Shown piece by piece: positions 27,840-37,717 of a DNA stretch of 64,000 nucleotides. The DNA is from Chitinophagaceae bacterium (GTDB lineage Bacteria > Bacteroidota > Bacteroidia > Chitinophagales > Chitinophagaceae), in the NCBI GenBank assembly GCA_947504605.1, contig CANNJE010000003.1, forward strand, positions 1 through 64,000, given 5' to 3'. A program made the translations under genes and the position numbers. A model generated the notes under the pieces. It ran no database searches. It saw nothing but the letters and a program-made list of their open reading frames with translations, and was not told where the DNA came from. How positions within the stretch are numbered: the first letter of the stretch is position 1; every line of letters starts with the position of its first letter.

Positions 27840-29789
27840 ATGATTCATTTTGATTTGCCAAAGGACCAATCCTCCATCATCAAAGTTATAGGTGTGGGCG
27901 GCGGAGGAAGCAATGCAGTAAACCACATGTTTGCGCAAAATATAGAAGGCGTAAACTTTATAATATGCAATACAGATGCTCAGGCAATTGCACAGAGTCG
28001 GGTTCCCAATAAGATACAGTTGGGGCCACATCTTACCCAAGGTTTGGGTGCAGGCGCCAATCCTGTAATTGGAAGACAGGCAACTGAAGAAAGTCTGGAA
28101 GAAATAAAACGTATCCTGGAAGTAAATACCAAAATGGCATTCATTACTGCTGGTATGGGTGGTGGAACGGGAACAGGTGGAGCTCCTATCCTTGCAAAAA
28201 TTTGTAAAGACTTAGGGATACTTACTGTGGGTATTGTAACCACACCATTTGCATATGAAGGGAAAAAACGTATTGCACAGGCCGAAGAAGGTATCATGTT
28301 ACTGAAAAGTCATGTAGATACATTGCTGGTGATTAGTAATGATAAACTTCGTCACCAGTTTGGTAATTTAAAAATGAAAGAAGCATTTGCAAAGGCAGAT
28401 AATGTATTGGCTACAGCAGCAAAATGTATTACGGATGTAATCAACAGTACTGGCCAGATAAATGTCGATTTTGCGGATGTTTGTACTGTAATGAGTAATG
28501 GTGGAGTTGCGATTTTAGGTAGTGCATCTGCTGAAGGTGAAGAAAGGGCACAACATGCAATAGAAAATGCATTAAATTCTCCATTGCTGAACGATAATGA
28601 TATCCGTGGAGCAAAATGGATTCTAATCAATATCAATTCTGCAGAAGGTGAGCATGAGTTTACCATGGATGAAGTTGAAATTATTCAGAATTATTTATTG
28701 AGTCAGGCAGGTGAGGATACTGATGTTATTTTAGGTTTGGGTTACGACAATACGTTGGGTAGTGAAATAAGTATCACACTTATTGCAACAGGTTTTGAGC
28801 ATAAGGATCCATTCCCTAAACAAAAAAATGACAGCATTCCAACTGATGCTAAATCAGAAAAGATAATGATGGAGCTTGAGATGCCAAAGACTGCCCATGT
28901 TATTTCTCAGCAGCCAACATTGCAGTTTGACCTGATTGAAGATCAAATAAATGAAGTAAACAATAATATAAAAGCAGCAGTAGAAGAAGAAGAAGTTGTA
29001 ATAGCAGAAGAAAGTATCATAGCAGATCCTTTAATGCCAGTGCTGAGCGAGCCGGCAATTATTGAAAATTTGGTAGAAGAAATACTTAGTAAAAATACTG
29101 TGGAAAATTTGGATGAAGCTCCTGAATATTTTGAAATATCTTCGGCGTCAAGTAAAAGCCCAGTAATAGAGTTTGATCTTACCGAAACAACAATCCCAAT
29201 ACCTCTTCAGAAACCTACCAGCAATTTAGAACAACCGGTTAACAGCCAAAATAATTCAAATAATAAAGACGCTAGCAATAACGGAATGCCCCTTTCGTCG
29301 GGGGGATTCCTGGCAAAGCCAAAGCAGATTTACGCTGAAGCGAAGCCATTCATTCCTAAATCCAATCTAACCGAGGAACCACTGCCTTTGCATAAACCGG
29401 TGCAGGAAGACGAACCTGTTATTGAAATGCAACTGGTAGTTAAAGATTCCAACAAAGCGGCGGAGGAAGAGCCAATTGTAAAACAAACTCAGTCCATCAT
29501 GATGTCGACTGTTGAGGAGCCTGCGATGCAGGACGAAACAGAAGAATTAAGGCGCCGGGCTACGGAACGAATTGCAAAACTGCGTAATTTGTCATTCAAT
29601 ATTAACGCAGCCGATCCTAACAATGAGTTTGAAACGGTGCCGGCTTACCTTCGCCGCAATATGGAAATGCACAACCAGATTGCAGATGTAGAAAGTTTTT
29701 ACAGCAACTATACTGTAAAATCAGATGATAACAACCAAGCAGAAATTAGCACTATTAACAGCTTCTTAGACGGGAAAAAGCCCGATTAA
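27840..29789 (+). CDS. ftsZ: cell division protein FtsZ
   Basis: Tubulin-like GTPase forming the Z ring. GVGGGGSNAVNHM starts the Rossmann core; the tubulin signature GGGTGTGG spans about residues 107-114; FAYEGKKR and the rest of the core run to about residue 325. A long acidic, low-complexity linker of about 250 residues follows, then VPAYLRRNMEMH (IPAFLRR-like) and a terminal ISTINSFLDGKKPD resembling the C-terminal peptide of Bacteroidota FtsZ. The total of 649 residues is much longer than E. coli FtsZ (383). It is the last gene of the cluster. Confidence 0.98.
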   Translation: MIHFDLPKDQSSIIKVIGVGGGGSNAVNHMFAQNIEGVNFIICNTDAQAIAQSRVPNKIQLGPHLTQGLGAGANPVIGRQATEESLEEIKRILEVNTKMAFITAGMGGGTGTGGAPILAKICKDLGILTVGIVTTPFAYEGKKRIAQAEEGIMLLKSHVDTLLVISNDKLRHQFGNLKMKEAFAKADNVLATAAKCITDVINSTGQINVDFADVCTVMSNGGVAILGSASAEGEERAQHAIENALNSPLLNDNDIRGAKWILININSAEGEHEFTMDEVEIIQNYLLSQAGEDTDVILGLGYDNTLGSEISITLIATGFEHKDPFPKQKNDSIPTDAKSEKIMMELEMPKTAHVISQQPTLQFDLIEDQINEVNNNIKAAVEEEEVVIAEESIIADPLMPVLSEPAIIENLVEEILSKNTVENLDEAPEYFEISSASSKSPVIEFDLTETTIPIPLQKPTSNLEQPVNSQNNSNNKDASNNGMPLSSGGFLAKPKQIYAEAKPFIPKSNLTEEPLPLHKPVQEDEPVIEMQLVVKDSNKAAEEEPIVKQTQSIMMSTVEEPAMQDETEELRRRATERIAKLRNLSFNINAADPNNEFETVPAYLRRNMEMHNQIADVESFYSNYTVKSDDNNQAEISTINSFLDGKKPD

Positions 29790-29850
29790 AATATTGGCAT
29801 GCCAAACGGCAATGCTTCAAAGTTGTGTTTGTAATTACAGTTTGTTTGTG

Positions 29851-29880
29851 GCCCCTTTCTTAACAGAAAGGGGCTTTGTG
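29851..29880 (+). terminator. intrinsic terminator closing the dcw cluster
   Basis: GCCCCTTTCT (29851-29860) and AGAAAGGGGC (29865-29874) form a perfect 10-bp stem with a TAAC loop, 61 bp after the ftsZ stop. The T run after it is short. Confidence 0.85.
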
Positions 29881-29957
29881 TTAAAGTTGGCTAGGTAACT
29901 CTAACTAAAGAGGCATATATGATTGCCTTTTATTTTAACATCAGAATTTAATGATCC

Positions 29958-30206
29958 CTACTTACTATGCTTCCTGTTTGTAACAATCCTGACTAATGCA
30001 ATAATTACTAAAATAGAAATTGCTGCACCCGACATCCAAACCCATGTCTCCGAATACCAGATATTGTTTTGTTCATTGGTATTTTCGGCTGTACTTGAAA
30101 TAGGGGCGCTGCTGCTATCCTGCGCTATACTGATTAAGTTTATAAACAGCAACAGCAACAATATTGATAAATTTATTTTCCATTCGGGGTTTAATAATTT
30201 TTTCAT
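29958..30206 (-). CDS. small exported membrane protein, unknown function
   Basis: 82 residues: a cleavable-looking signal peptide (LSILLLLLFINLISIAQ), a short Ser/Thr/Asn-rich linker, WYSETWVWMSGAAISI, a second membrane helix (GAAISILVIIALVRIV) and a basic tail. This layout is coherent, whereas the overlapping plus-strand frame has no such logic, so I accept the minus-strand gene. Short proteins of this kind are common in Bacteroidota. Function unknown. Confidence 0.7.
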   Translation of the reverse strand: MKKLLNPEWKINLSILLLLLFINLISIAQDSSSAPISSTAENTNEQNNIWYSETWVWMSGAAISILVIIALVRIVTNRKHSK

Positions 30207-30329
30207 GGTGGGTGTTATTTTGATTTAAAATAATTTTAAAATCTTTCTGAGTAAAGCAATTCCTGCTAAAGAATTGATGGATACATTTAACTTTACACAA
30301 AACCTCTGTACGAAAGATAAAAAAATTAA

Positions 30330-31127
30330 ATGTACATCTTGACTATTTTTACAGATTATAGTGTTCTGGCCATTATTTCTTTAATTGTTTTATCCTTTGC
30401 CGCTGGATTTGTGGACTCTGTAATTGGTGGTGGTGGTTTAATTCAATTGCCAGCACTACTCATCAATTTTCCTAATTCACCCTTGCCGGTGCTGTTTGGC
30501 ACAACAAAAATTGCTTCTTTGGCAGGAACCAGTATGGCAGCTTTCCAATATTCAAGAAGAATAAAATTTAATTATAAACTTTTGTTGGTTATTGGAGCCT
30601 GTGCAGGAGCAGCATCTTTTGCAGGGGCAAGAGTAGTGAGCCATATTAATGTAAATGCTTTAAAACCTGTTATCTTAATTATTCTCATTTTAATAGCAGT
30701 CTATACATTTCTTAAAAAAGACCTTGGCTCTGTAAAAACAAAACATATTTCATTTCGACAACAGTTAATATGGGGCTCACTTATGGGACTCGTAGTTGGC
30801 TTTTATGATGGTTTTTTCGGCCCAGGAACCGGTAGTTTTTTTGTATTAGGTTTTGTAATGCTTCTTGGTTTTGAATTTGTAGAAGCATCGGCTTATTCAA
30901 AAGTTATTAACTGTATGACCAATATTGCAGCTTTGGTTGTTTTTATCAGTCATGGAAAATACTTACTAGAACTAGCCATACTAATGGGGCTGTGCAATAT
31001 TGCCGGAAACTTAATTGGTTCAAGGCTAGCGCTAAAAAAAGGTAACAGTTTTGTGAGGGTCTTTTTTCTAATCATTGTGATGCTTATGATTTTGAGGTAT
31101 GCCTATGATATTTACGCCGGGCAATAA
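30330..31127 (+). CDS. TSUP family permease (TauE/SafE-like)
   Basis: 265-residue membrane protein with about 8 helices. The FAAGFVDSVIGGGGLIQLPALL motif at about residues 24-45 and the second half-repeat GLVVGFYDGFFGPGTGSFFVLGF are the two inverted TSUP signatures. The family exports or imports sulfite, sulfonates or related small organic anions; the substrate here is unknown. Stand-alone gene. Confidence 0.92.
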   Translation: MYILTIFTDYSVLAIISLIVLSFAAGFVDSVIGGGGLIQLPALLINFPNSPLPVLFGTTKIASLAGTSMAAFQYSRRIKFNYKLLLVIGACAGAASFAGARVVSHINVNALKPVILIILILIAVYTFLKKDLGSVKTKHISFRQQLIWGSLMGLVVGFYDGFFGPGTGSFFVLGFVMLLGFEFVEASAYSKVINCMTNIAALVVFISHGKYLLELAILMGLCNIAGNLIGSRLALKKGNSFVRVFFLIIVMLMILRYAYDIYAGQ

Positions 31128-31248
31128 TTGTAAATACTATATAAAGTTGTATGTATTAACAGTTAAACAATTTAGTGCCTTGCAGAATTTATGCTTTGCC
31201 ATTAAACCTTATCTTTATTTAGAGGTCTGAAGCCAAAACCAACAATAC

Positions 31249-32442
31249 ATGCATAACAAATCAAAAGTTATAGTAGGGTTACTTTTTTCGGTATTATTCT
31301 TTCAATATTGTTCTAAGAGCGATTCTGCAATTCAGCCTGTTAAACTGTATGCGGCTATAAAAGCGGCTTTCGGAACCAATATCGATCCTGATAATTTGGC
31401 CAATTATAGCAACCAGAATATACCAACCTATATAACAAAAGATAATACCGGAACTAATATTATAACCAATAGTAAAGCCACACTGGGCAGGGTACTTTTT
31501 TATGATAAAAATTTAAGCATCGACAATACAGTGGCCTGTGCTAGTTGTCATAAACAACAATTTGCATTTAGCGATACAGCACTTGCTAGTAAAGGAGTTA
31601 GCGGAGGAATTACCGGCCGGCATTCAATGAGATTAATTAATGCAAGGTTTGCAGCAGAAACCAATTTTTTCTGGGATGAGAGAGTTGCTTCATTGGAAGA
31701 ACAGACTACGAAACCCATTCAGGATCATGCCGAAATGGGATTTAGCGGCTTAAGTGGAAGGCCTAACCTTGAGTCACTAATTACCAAGTTAAAAGCAATT
31801 GAGTACTATAAAGAATTATTTAAGTTTGTTTACGGCGATGTGAATATTACTGAAGCACGGATGCAGGAATGTATGGCTCAGTTTATCAGAAGTATTCAGT
31901 CTTTTGATGCTAAATATGATGCAGGTCGATTACTCGTAAACAACGATGGGCAAAATTTCCCCAATTTTACTGCACAGGAAAATACCGGAAAAGATTTATT
32001 TCTTTCGCCTGCAGTTTTTGATGCTACCGGCAACAGGATTAGCGGAGGTTTAGGATGCGGCGCCTGTCATAAAGCACCCGAGTTTGACATTGATCCCAAT
32101 ACCCGAAATAATGGAATCATTGGTGTTTTAAATGGTACGGGAATCGATATCACTAACACCCGCTCTGCCAGTTTAAGAGACTTGGCCAATGCTAATGGTA
32201 CTCCAAATTCGCCGATGATGCACACCGGAGCATTGGCAACTTTGCAAACAGTTATAGGACACTATGGCACTATTAATATTGCCCCAGGCAATACCAGACT
32301 AGATCCAAGATTAAGGCCAAATGGATTTGGGCAGCAATTACATTTAAACGCTACCGAAGTAAACGCTGTGATTGCTTTTTTGAAAACACTTACAGGCACT
32401 AATGTGTACTCAAATGTGAAATGGGGTAATCCGTTTTTATAA
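31249..32442 (+). CDS. di-haem cytochrome c peroxidase, lipoprotein
   Basis: 397-residue MauG/CCP-type protein. The N-terminus is a lipoprotein signal (VGLLFSVLFFQYCSKSD). Two c-type haem sites are visible: CASCH at residues 97-101 and CGACH at 270-274. FWDERVASLEEQTTKPIQDHAEMG is the typical CCP segment. Probably a periplasmic H2O2 peroxidase or MauG-like oxidase fed by cytochromes. A terminator follows. Confidence 0.93.
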   Translation: MHNKSKVIVGLLFSVLFFQYCSKSDSAIQPVKLYAAIKAAFGTNIDPDNLANYSNQNIPTYITKDNTGTNIITNSKATLGRVLFYDKNLSIDNTVACASCHKQQFAFSDTALASKGVSGGITGRHSMRLINARFAAETNFFWDERVASLEEQTTKPIQDHAEMGFSGLSGRPNLESLITKLKAIEYYKELFKFVYGDVNITEARMQECMAQFIRSIQSFDAKYDAGRLLVNNDGQNFPNFTAQENTGKDLFLSPAVFDATGNRISGGLGCGACHKAPEFDIDPNTRNNGIIGVLNGTGIDITNTRSASLRDLANANGTPNSPMMHTGALATLQTVIGHYGTINIAPGNTRLDPRLRPNGFGQQLHLNATEVNAVIAFLKTLTGTNVYSNVKWGNPFL

Positions 32443-32519
32443 AAACAGAAATGTTTAATCATAAAATTAATTGTAACAATTCTTAGTTACAAAATTCAGA
32501 TAATAATTACAAAATTTGG

Positions 32520-32562
32520 AGAGGTTAGATTTTACTAGCAGGTAATATCTAACCTCTTTTGT
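32520..32562 (+). terminator. intrinsic terminator after cytochrome c peroxidase
   Basis: AGAGGTTAGAT (32520-32530) and ATCTAACCTCT (32547-32557) form a perfect 11-bp stem with a 16-nt loop, followed by TTTTGTTT. Confidence 0.85.
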
Positions 32563-32709
32563 TTAATAGAATATTTTACTAAATCCAATTAGGTTTCATA
32601 AAAGCAATGGGGTACCTTGGCAACGTGCAAACGAAAATATGTAGCAAAATTTGAAACAATTCATTAGCTTGATATGACTCAATTCTATTGAATTTTGAAT
32701 AATATAATT

Positions 32710-33267
32710 ATGACAACAAATATTTTTATTGATAGCTCCAAAAGAAAATTAAACAGTAAAGCGCTAAAATTTATATCAACTTTATTAAATACGGTAAATA
32801 GAAGCCTGTTTCTTTTTTTTATAATGAGTATGATGCTAATTTTTTCATCCTGTAAAACAACTCAACTTATGCCATCAACAACTGTTCATGCATTTCGATT
32901 AAAACCTGGCCAGGATCTTAAACAGGAGATTCAAAAACTTGTAAATGAAAAACAGATTAAAGCAGGATGGATTAGTACGTGTGCAGGAAGCCTTACTGAT
33001 TACAATATTCGTTTTGCCAACCAACCAGATAATAGCAGTGGGATTGGTCATTTTGAGATCGTAAGTTTAACAGGCACAGTTTCTATAAATGGGAGCCATA
33101 TTCATATCAGCATTAGCGATAGTACAGGCAAAACCATTGGCGGACATTTATCAGAAGGAAATAAAATTTACACTACAGCCGAAATTGTAATACTTAGCAG
33201 CAACGACATTGAATTTAAAAGAGAAAAAGATGGAACCACTGCATGGGAAGAATTGCAGATCAGATGA
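32710..33267 (+). CDS. PPC (DUF296) domain protein with lipoprotein signal
   Basis: 185 residues from the ATG at 32710. After a Lys/Arg-rich N-terminus there is a hydrophobic stretch ending in a lipobox-like IFSSCKTTQ. The mature part is one PPC/DUF296 domain: LKPGQDLKQEIQKLV, TCAGSLTDYNIRFAN, GHFEIVSLTGTVS, GSHIHISISDSTGKTIGGHL and VYTTAE-like IYTTAEIVI, with the conserved HxH and GGH histidines. PPC proteins are usually cytosolic (fused to AT-hooks in plants), so export is unusual. It probably forms a two-gene unit with the secreted esterase 39 bp downstream. Confidence 0.85.
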   Translation: MTTNIFIDSSKRKLNSKALKFISTLLNTVNRSLFLFFIMSMMLIFSSCKTTQLMPSTTVHAFRLKPGQDLKQEIQKLVNEKQIKAGWISTCAGSLTDYNIRFANQPDNSSGIGHFEIVSLTGTVSINGSHIHISISDSTGKTIGGHLSEGNKIYTTAEIVILSSNDIEFKREKDGTTAWEELQIR

Positions 33268-33306
33268 TTGGCGAAACATCTTTATTAGAAAAGTATAAAA
33301 TTATTT

Positions 33307-34242
33307 ATGATGATAGGGTTAAAAAATATATTTCTGTTTTTTATATCTTGTTCGTTTACCATTCAGATGGAAGCACAAATTCCCAAAGTGTCGAATGGTA
33401 AGATTCAGCGATTCGAAAATTTTTCTTCTAAATATATAGTGCCCCGAAATATAGATGTGTGGTTACCTGAGGATTATTCTCCGTCAAAAAAATATGCTGT
33501 TCTTTATATGCACGATGGAGGGTCTTTGTATGACAGTACTATTATGTGGAACCGACAGGAGTGGGGTGTTGATGAAACAATGGGTAAACTGATATCTGAA
33601 AATAAGATAAGGGAATGTATAGTGGTGGGTATTTGGAATGCAGCTGCTCTTCGTCATTTGGAATATTTTCCACAAAGACCGTTTGAATCTTTAGCTACCG
33701 TACAACAGGATTCCATATTTAAAGCCAATAGAAAAAATGGCGAATCCATTTTTAAAACCGATACCCTAAAGTCTGACAATTATCTAAAATTTCTGGTAAA
33801 AGAATTAAAGCCGTTTATAGATAGCAGTTTTTCAACTTTGAAAGATCAATCAAATACTTTTGTAGCAGGTTCCAGTATGGGAGGATTAATATCTTTATAT
33901 GCCATTTGTGAGTATCCGGATGTTTTTGGCGGAGCCGCCTGTCTATCTACTCATTGGCCCGGAATTTTTACGGTAGAAAATAATCCTATACCTGCTGCTT
34001 TTATGAATTACATCGGAAAGCACCTACCATCACCAAATACGCATCGTATTTATTTTGATTATGGTAGTGCTACATTAGATTCAATGTATAAGCCATTTCA
34101 GCAGATGGCAGATAGTATTTTGAAACAAAAAGGGTTTGGTCCCAAAAATTGGGTTACCAAAGAATTTCCTGGTGCAGACCATTCAGAAAAAGCATGGAGC
34201 CGCCGATTTTATTTACCAGTTTTGTTTTTGTTGAGACATTAA
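33307..34242 (+). CDS. secreted alpha/beta-hydrolase esterase (esterase D/PF00756 type)
   Basis: 311 residues with a signal peptide (LKNIFLFFISCSFTIQMEAQ). ATG occurs at both 33307 and 33310. RNIDVWLPEDYSPSKKYAVLYMHDGG is the typical start of this esterase family. The nucleophile Ser is in AGSSMGGLIS and the probable His in GADHSEKAWSRR. Likely a periplasmic or outer carbohydrate-ester or siderophore-ester hydrolase; the substrate cannot be set from sequence. Confidence 0.88.
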   Translation: MMIGLKNIFLFFISCSFTIQMEAQIPKVSNGKIQRFENFSSKYIVPRNIDVWLPEDYSPSKKYAVLYMHDGGSLYDSTIMWNRQEWGVDETMGKLISENKIRECIVVGIWNAAALRHLEYFPQRPFESLATVQQDSIFKANRKNGESIFKTDTLKSDNYLKFLVKELKPFIDSSFSTLKDQSNTFVAGSSMGGLISLYAICEYPDVFGGAACLSTHWPGIFTVENNPIPAAFMNYIGKHLPSPNTHRIYFDYGSATLDSMYKPFQQMADSILKQKGFGPKNWVTKEFPGADHSEKAWSRRFYLPVLFLLRH

Positions 34243-34372
34243 TTTTCTTTTTTGGCGAGTAAAGATGGTTTTCTGCAATCTTATGATTAAAACTTTTGTT
34301 TTTATATTAGATTTCAATCTACATTTGTGAGGCCTTTTTCAATTTTTAAGGCGTTACAGAAAACTCATCTTA

Positions 34373-36400
34373 GTGGCAAAACACATCAACAAAGTTTCGG
34401 CAGCAGGTTTATTGATCGCCCTCGGCATTATTTACGGAGACATAGGTACCTCACCGCTTTACGTTTTTAGCGCAATTATTAACGGTAAACCCATTGAAGA
34501 TTTATTAATTATTGGAGGGTTGTCTTGTATCATATGGACGCTAACCTTGCAAACAACACTGAAGTATGTAATTCTAACTCTTAAGGCAGACAACAAGGGA
34601 GAAGGTGGAATTTTTTCTCTTTATACTTTGGTTAGAAGACAAAAAAAATGGTTGGTAATCCCAGCAATGTTGGGGGGCGCAGCACTACTGGCAGATGGTA
34701 TGATTACTCCACCAATCTCAATTACATCTGCTATTGAAGGGTTGCATAATATTCCTGTGTTTGCAGATATTACACAAAACACTATTATTATTATTGTGTT
34801 ATGCATATTGGCACTCTTGTTTTTTATGCAACAGTTTGGGACAAACTCTATTGGAAAAATGTTTGGACCTGTAATGTGTGTTTGGTTTGTAATGTTGGCC
34901 GTGTTAGGAATTACACATATGTCTGCAGATTGGAGTGTACTAAAAGCGTTTAATCCTTATTATGCTTTTAAGTTGCTTGCATTCTATCCTGAAGGGTTCT
35001 GGATATTGGGAGCAGTATTTTTATGTACCACAGGAGCAGAAGCATTGTATAGTGATTTGGGGCACTGCGGGCGTGGAAATATCAGAATATCATGGATTGC
35101 TGTAAAAAGTTGCCTAATTCTTAATTACCTAGGGCAGGGTGCCTATCTTTTAAATCATAAAGGTATTATTTATGCCAATGCTGATCTTTTAAAGAACACG
35201 ACTTTTATGGCAAAGTTTCCTGGGGCAGTAGAAATGCAAAACCCTTTTTATGGTATTATGCCGCAATGGTTTTTAATGTCAGGAATTATCATCGCTACTG
35301 TCGCAGCTATTATTGCCAGTCAGGCATTAATTAGCGGTTCCTTCACTTTGATAAGTGAAGCTATTCGTTTGAATTTATGGCCAAAAATGAGGATTAAATT
35401 TCCAAGTGAGGCAAAAGGCCAAATTTTTATTCCAGGCATTAATTTTTTATTGTTTTTTGGATGCTGTGGTATTGTATTGTATTTCCGTTCATCCGGTGCA
35501 ATGGAAGCTGCATACGGGCTTGCGATTACACTTTGTATGTTGGCTACAACTATTTTGTTTTCCAATTATATGGTATCAAGGAGAATTAGGCCCGTGTTTA
35601 TATGGCTCTTCCTTTTTGTATATATAGGCATTGAGATCAGTTTTTTATTAGCCAATCTTGATAAATTTCCTCACGGTGGTTTTGTTACCCTTGTTGTAGG
35701 GGGCGGTCTCTTCACAATAATGTATGTATGGTTTAGAGCAAGAAAAATTAAGAATCGTTATGTTGAATTTGTTCGCATTGAGGAGTATGTTCCCAAAATG
35801 GAAGAACTAAGTAATGATGCATCAGTACCTAAATATGCAACTCACTTGGTTTATCTAACAAGTGCAAATAATCACAAAGAGATTGAGCATAAAATTATGT
35901 ACAGCATACTTAGTGGTATGCCTAAACGTGCAGATATTTACTGGTTTGTTCACGTAGATACATTAGATGATCCTTATACCTGTGAATATACTGTTGAGCA
36001 TATTATACCAAATGATATTATCAGGGTAGAATTCAGGCTTGGTTTCCGAATGCAACCAAGATTAAACATGATGTTCAAAAAAGTAGTGGAAGATCTTGTG
36101 GCTAACAGGGAAGTAAATATTATGAGTCGCTATGAAAGTCAGCAGCGGAATAATATGGTAGGTGATTTTAAATTTATTGTGATGGAAAAATTCCTTAGTC
36201 AGGATAATGAGCTGCCTTTCTTCGAAGAAATAATTATGAAACTTTATTTCTTTGTTAAAGAAATGGGCGTAAGCGAAGAGCGGAGTTTTGGACTAGAGCA
36301 AAGTAATGTATCTGTAGAAAAATTCCCATTGGTTGTAGCCCCTGTAAGTACATTAAAACTCAACAGGATCTATGCTAATGAGGAGGAAGATCAGGAATAA
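34373..36400 (+). CDS. kup: KUP-family potassium uptake protein
   Basis: 675-residue K+/H+ symporter. It starts with GTG at 34373. The hallmark ALGIIYGDIGTSPLYVF lies at about residues 16-32, with LKADNKGEGGIFSLY following, and about 12 membrane helices to residue 450. The cytoplasmic C-terminal domain contains RIEEYVPKMEEL and HVDTLDDPYTCEYTV. Constitutive low-affinity K+ uptake is the expected role. No upstream riboswitch is evident. Confidence 0.96.
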   Translation: MAKHINKVSAAGLLIALGIIYGDIGTSPLYVFSAIINGKPIEDLLIIGGLSCIIWTLTLQTTLKYVILTLKADNKGEGGIFSLYTLVRRQKKWLVIPAMLGGAALLADGMITPPISITSAIEGLHNIPVFADITQNTIIIIVLCILALLFFMQQFGTNSIGKMFGPVMCVWFVMLAVLGITHMSADWSVLKAFNPYYAFKLLAFYPEGFWILGAVFLCTTGAEALYSDLGHCGRGNIRISWIAVKSCLILNYLGQGAYLLNHKGIIYANADLLKNTTFMAKFPGAVEMQNPFYGIMPQWFLMSGIIIATVAAIIASQALISGSFTLISEAIRLNLWPKMRIKFPSEAKGQIFIPGINFLLFFGCCGIVLYFRSSGAMEAAYGLAITLCMLATTILFSNYMVSRRIRPVFIWLFLFVYIGIEISFLLANLDKFPHGGFVTLVVGGGLFTIMYVWFRARKIKNRYVEFVRIEEYVPKMEELSNDASVPKYATHLVYLTSANNHKEIEHKIMYSILSGMPKRADIYWFVHVDTLDDPYTCEYTVEHIIPNDIIRVEFRLGFRMQPRLNMMFKKVVEDLVANREVNIMSRYESQQRNNMVGDFKFIVMEKFLSQDNELPFFEEIIMKLYFFVKEMGVSEERSFGLEQSNVSVEKFPLVVAPVSTLKLNRIYANEEEDQE

Positions 36401-36466
36401 GAAATAGATAGATTTTTAGTTTATAAATTTACTTTCTGTTATCATATTTTTTAAAGAATTGAATCA

Positions 36467-36766
36467 ATGGAGTCAATTGATGCGAAGGCGCTACATCAAA
36501 AAATTACGGACAAAGAAGATATTTTATTGATAGATGTAAGAGAGCCTTGGGAACATGAAAATTTTAATATCGGAGGATTGTTAATTCCGATGCCTAATAT
36601 TTTTAAACAACTTGAAAAAATTCCCAAAAACAAACTAGTAATATTTTATTGCCAAAAGGGTATTCGTAGTGGTTTGGTTATTCAGCGGTTGGAACAAAAA
36701 TTCCATTATCAAAATATTATGAACCTAAGTGGAGGTATGGATGAGTGGAAAAAAATAATTAAGTAA
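36467..36766 (+). CDS. single-domain rhodanese-like protein
   Basis: 99 residues, one rhodanese domain: LLIDVREPWEHENFNIGG and the active-site loop FYCQKGIRSG with the catalytic Cys, then LSGGMDEWKK. Cytoplasmic, likely a sulfurtransferase/persulfide carrier. It follows kup by 66 bp on the same strand. Confidence 0.93.
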   Translation: MESIDAKALHQKITDKEDILLIDVREPWEHENFNIGGLLIPMPNIFKQLEKIPKNKLVIFYCQKGIRSGLVIQRLEQKFHYQNIMNLSGGMDEWKKIIK

Positions 36767-36858
36767 GCTATTTTTTATATTAAGTATTCTTTTTTATTGG
36801 ATACTGCTTTTCTGCGATTATTTTAAAATGTTTATCTTGAAAGAATATTTTAAAACGA

Positions 36859-37647
36859 TTGAATACTACACTACTTTATATTATCATTGGTTATGCAGTT
36901 CTTATTGCAATTGTATACTTTGTTCAGGAGCGTTTTATTTTTAAGCCCGAAAAGTTAAACGCTAATTTTCAATACAAATACGACGTTCCATTTAAAGAAC
37001 TATTTTTTGATGTAGCACCAGGAGTAAGCATTAATGGGCTACATTTTACTGTGGATAAACCCCTTGGGTTAATCTTGTATTTTCATGGCAATAGCCGCAG
37101 TATAAAGGGATGGGCAAAATACGCAAAAGATTTTTTTAGGTATCAATATGATGTAGTACTGGTAGATTATAGAGGCTTTGGAAAAAGCACCGGTAAACGC
37201 AGCGAACATGAGATGCTCAATGACATGCAATTTGTGTATGATACCCTTGCCGTTCAATATACAGAGCATCACATAATTGTTTATGGCAGAAGTCTTGGAA
37301 GCGGTTTTGCTGCAAAAATAGCCAGCGACAATAAACCAAGGTACCTTATTTTGGATGCGCCTTATTTTAGTTTTACAAAAGCCATCGAACGGTTTTTGCC
37401 AATCCTGCCAATCCGGTTTTTATTACGCTTTCACTTGCGAACTGACAAATGGATCAAACATGTAAATTGCCATACTTATATACTTCATGGTACTAAAGAC
37501 TGGCTCATACCTATTAGTAACAGTGAAAAATTACAGTCATTAAGTCCCAGAAAAATTACCCTGATAAGAATACATGGGGGCGGACATAATAACCTGCCTA
37601 CTTTTAACGAGTATCATAATTTTATCAGGGATATTCTGCAGTATTAA
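36859..37647 (+). CDS. membrane-anchored alpha/beta hydrolase (copy 1)
   Basis: 262 residues with an N-terminal membrane helix (LLYIIIGYAVLIAIVYFV). The frame begins at a TTG and no good ATG lies nearby; alignment with the next gene supports this start. GLILYFHGNSRSIKGWAKY (oxyanion HGN), VDYRGFGKSTG, the nucleophile motif GRSLGSG, the acid region LHGTKDWLIP and HGGGHNNLP (His) make a complete triad. It resembles the ABHD13/YfhR-type family. Tandem paralogue of the next gene. Confidence 0.87.
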   Translation: MNTTLLYIIIGYAVLIAIVYFVQERFIFKPEKLNANFQYKYDVPFKELFFDVAPGVSINGLHFTVDKPLGLILYFHGNSRSIKGWAKYAKDFFRYQYDVVLVDYRGFGKSTGKRSEHEMLNDMQFVYDTLAVQYTEHHIIVYGRSLGSGFAAKIASDNKPRYLILDAPYFSFTKAIERFLPILPIRFLLRFHLRTDKWIKHVNCHTYILHGTKDWLIPISNSEKLQSLSPRKITLIRIHGGGHNNLPTFNEYHNFIRDILQY

Positions 37648-37717
37648 TTTGTTCTGAATAAATCAAAACGAGCTTCTTAAAAAACTCATTTTATAAAAAC
37701 TTACCTTGCGTTTTACT

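Noticed and set aside
12679..29789. Possible missing genes (murF, murB, ddl) hidden in the dcw cluster
   Set aside because: The gaps are at most 259 bp and contain no ORF of suitable size or motif; these genes must lie elsewhere.
29923..30228. 101-residue plus-strand ORF
   Set aside because: It overlaps the minus-strand small membrane protein, which has a coherent signal peptide and second helix; the plus frame has no recognisable features.
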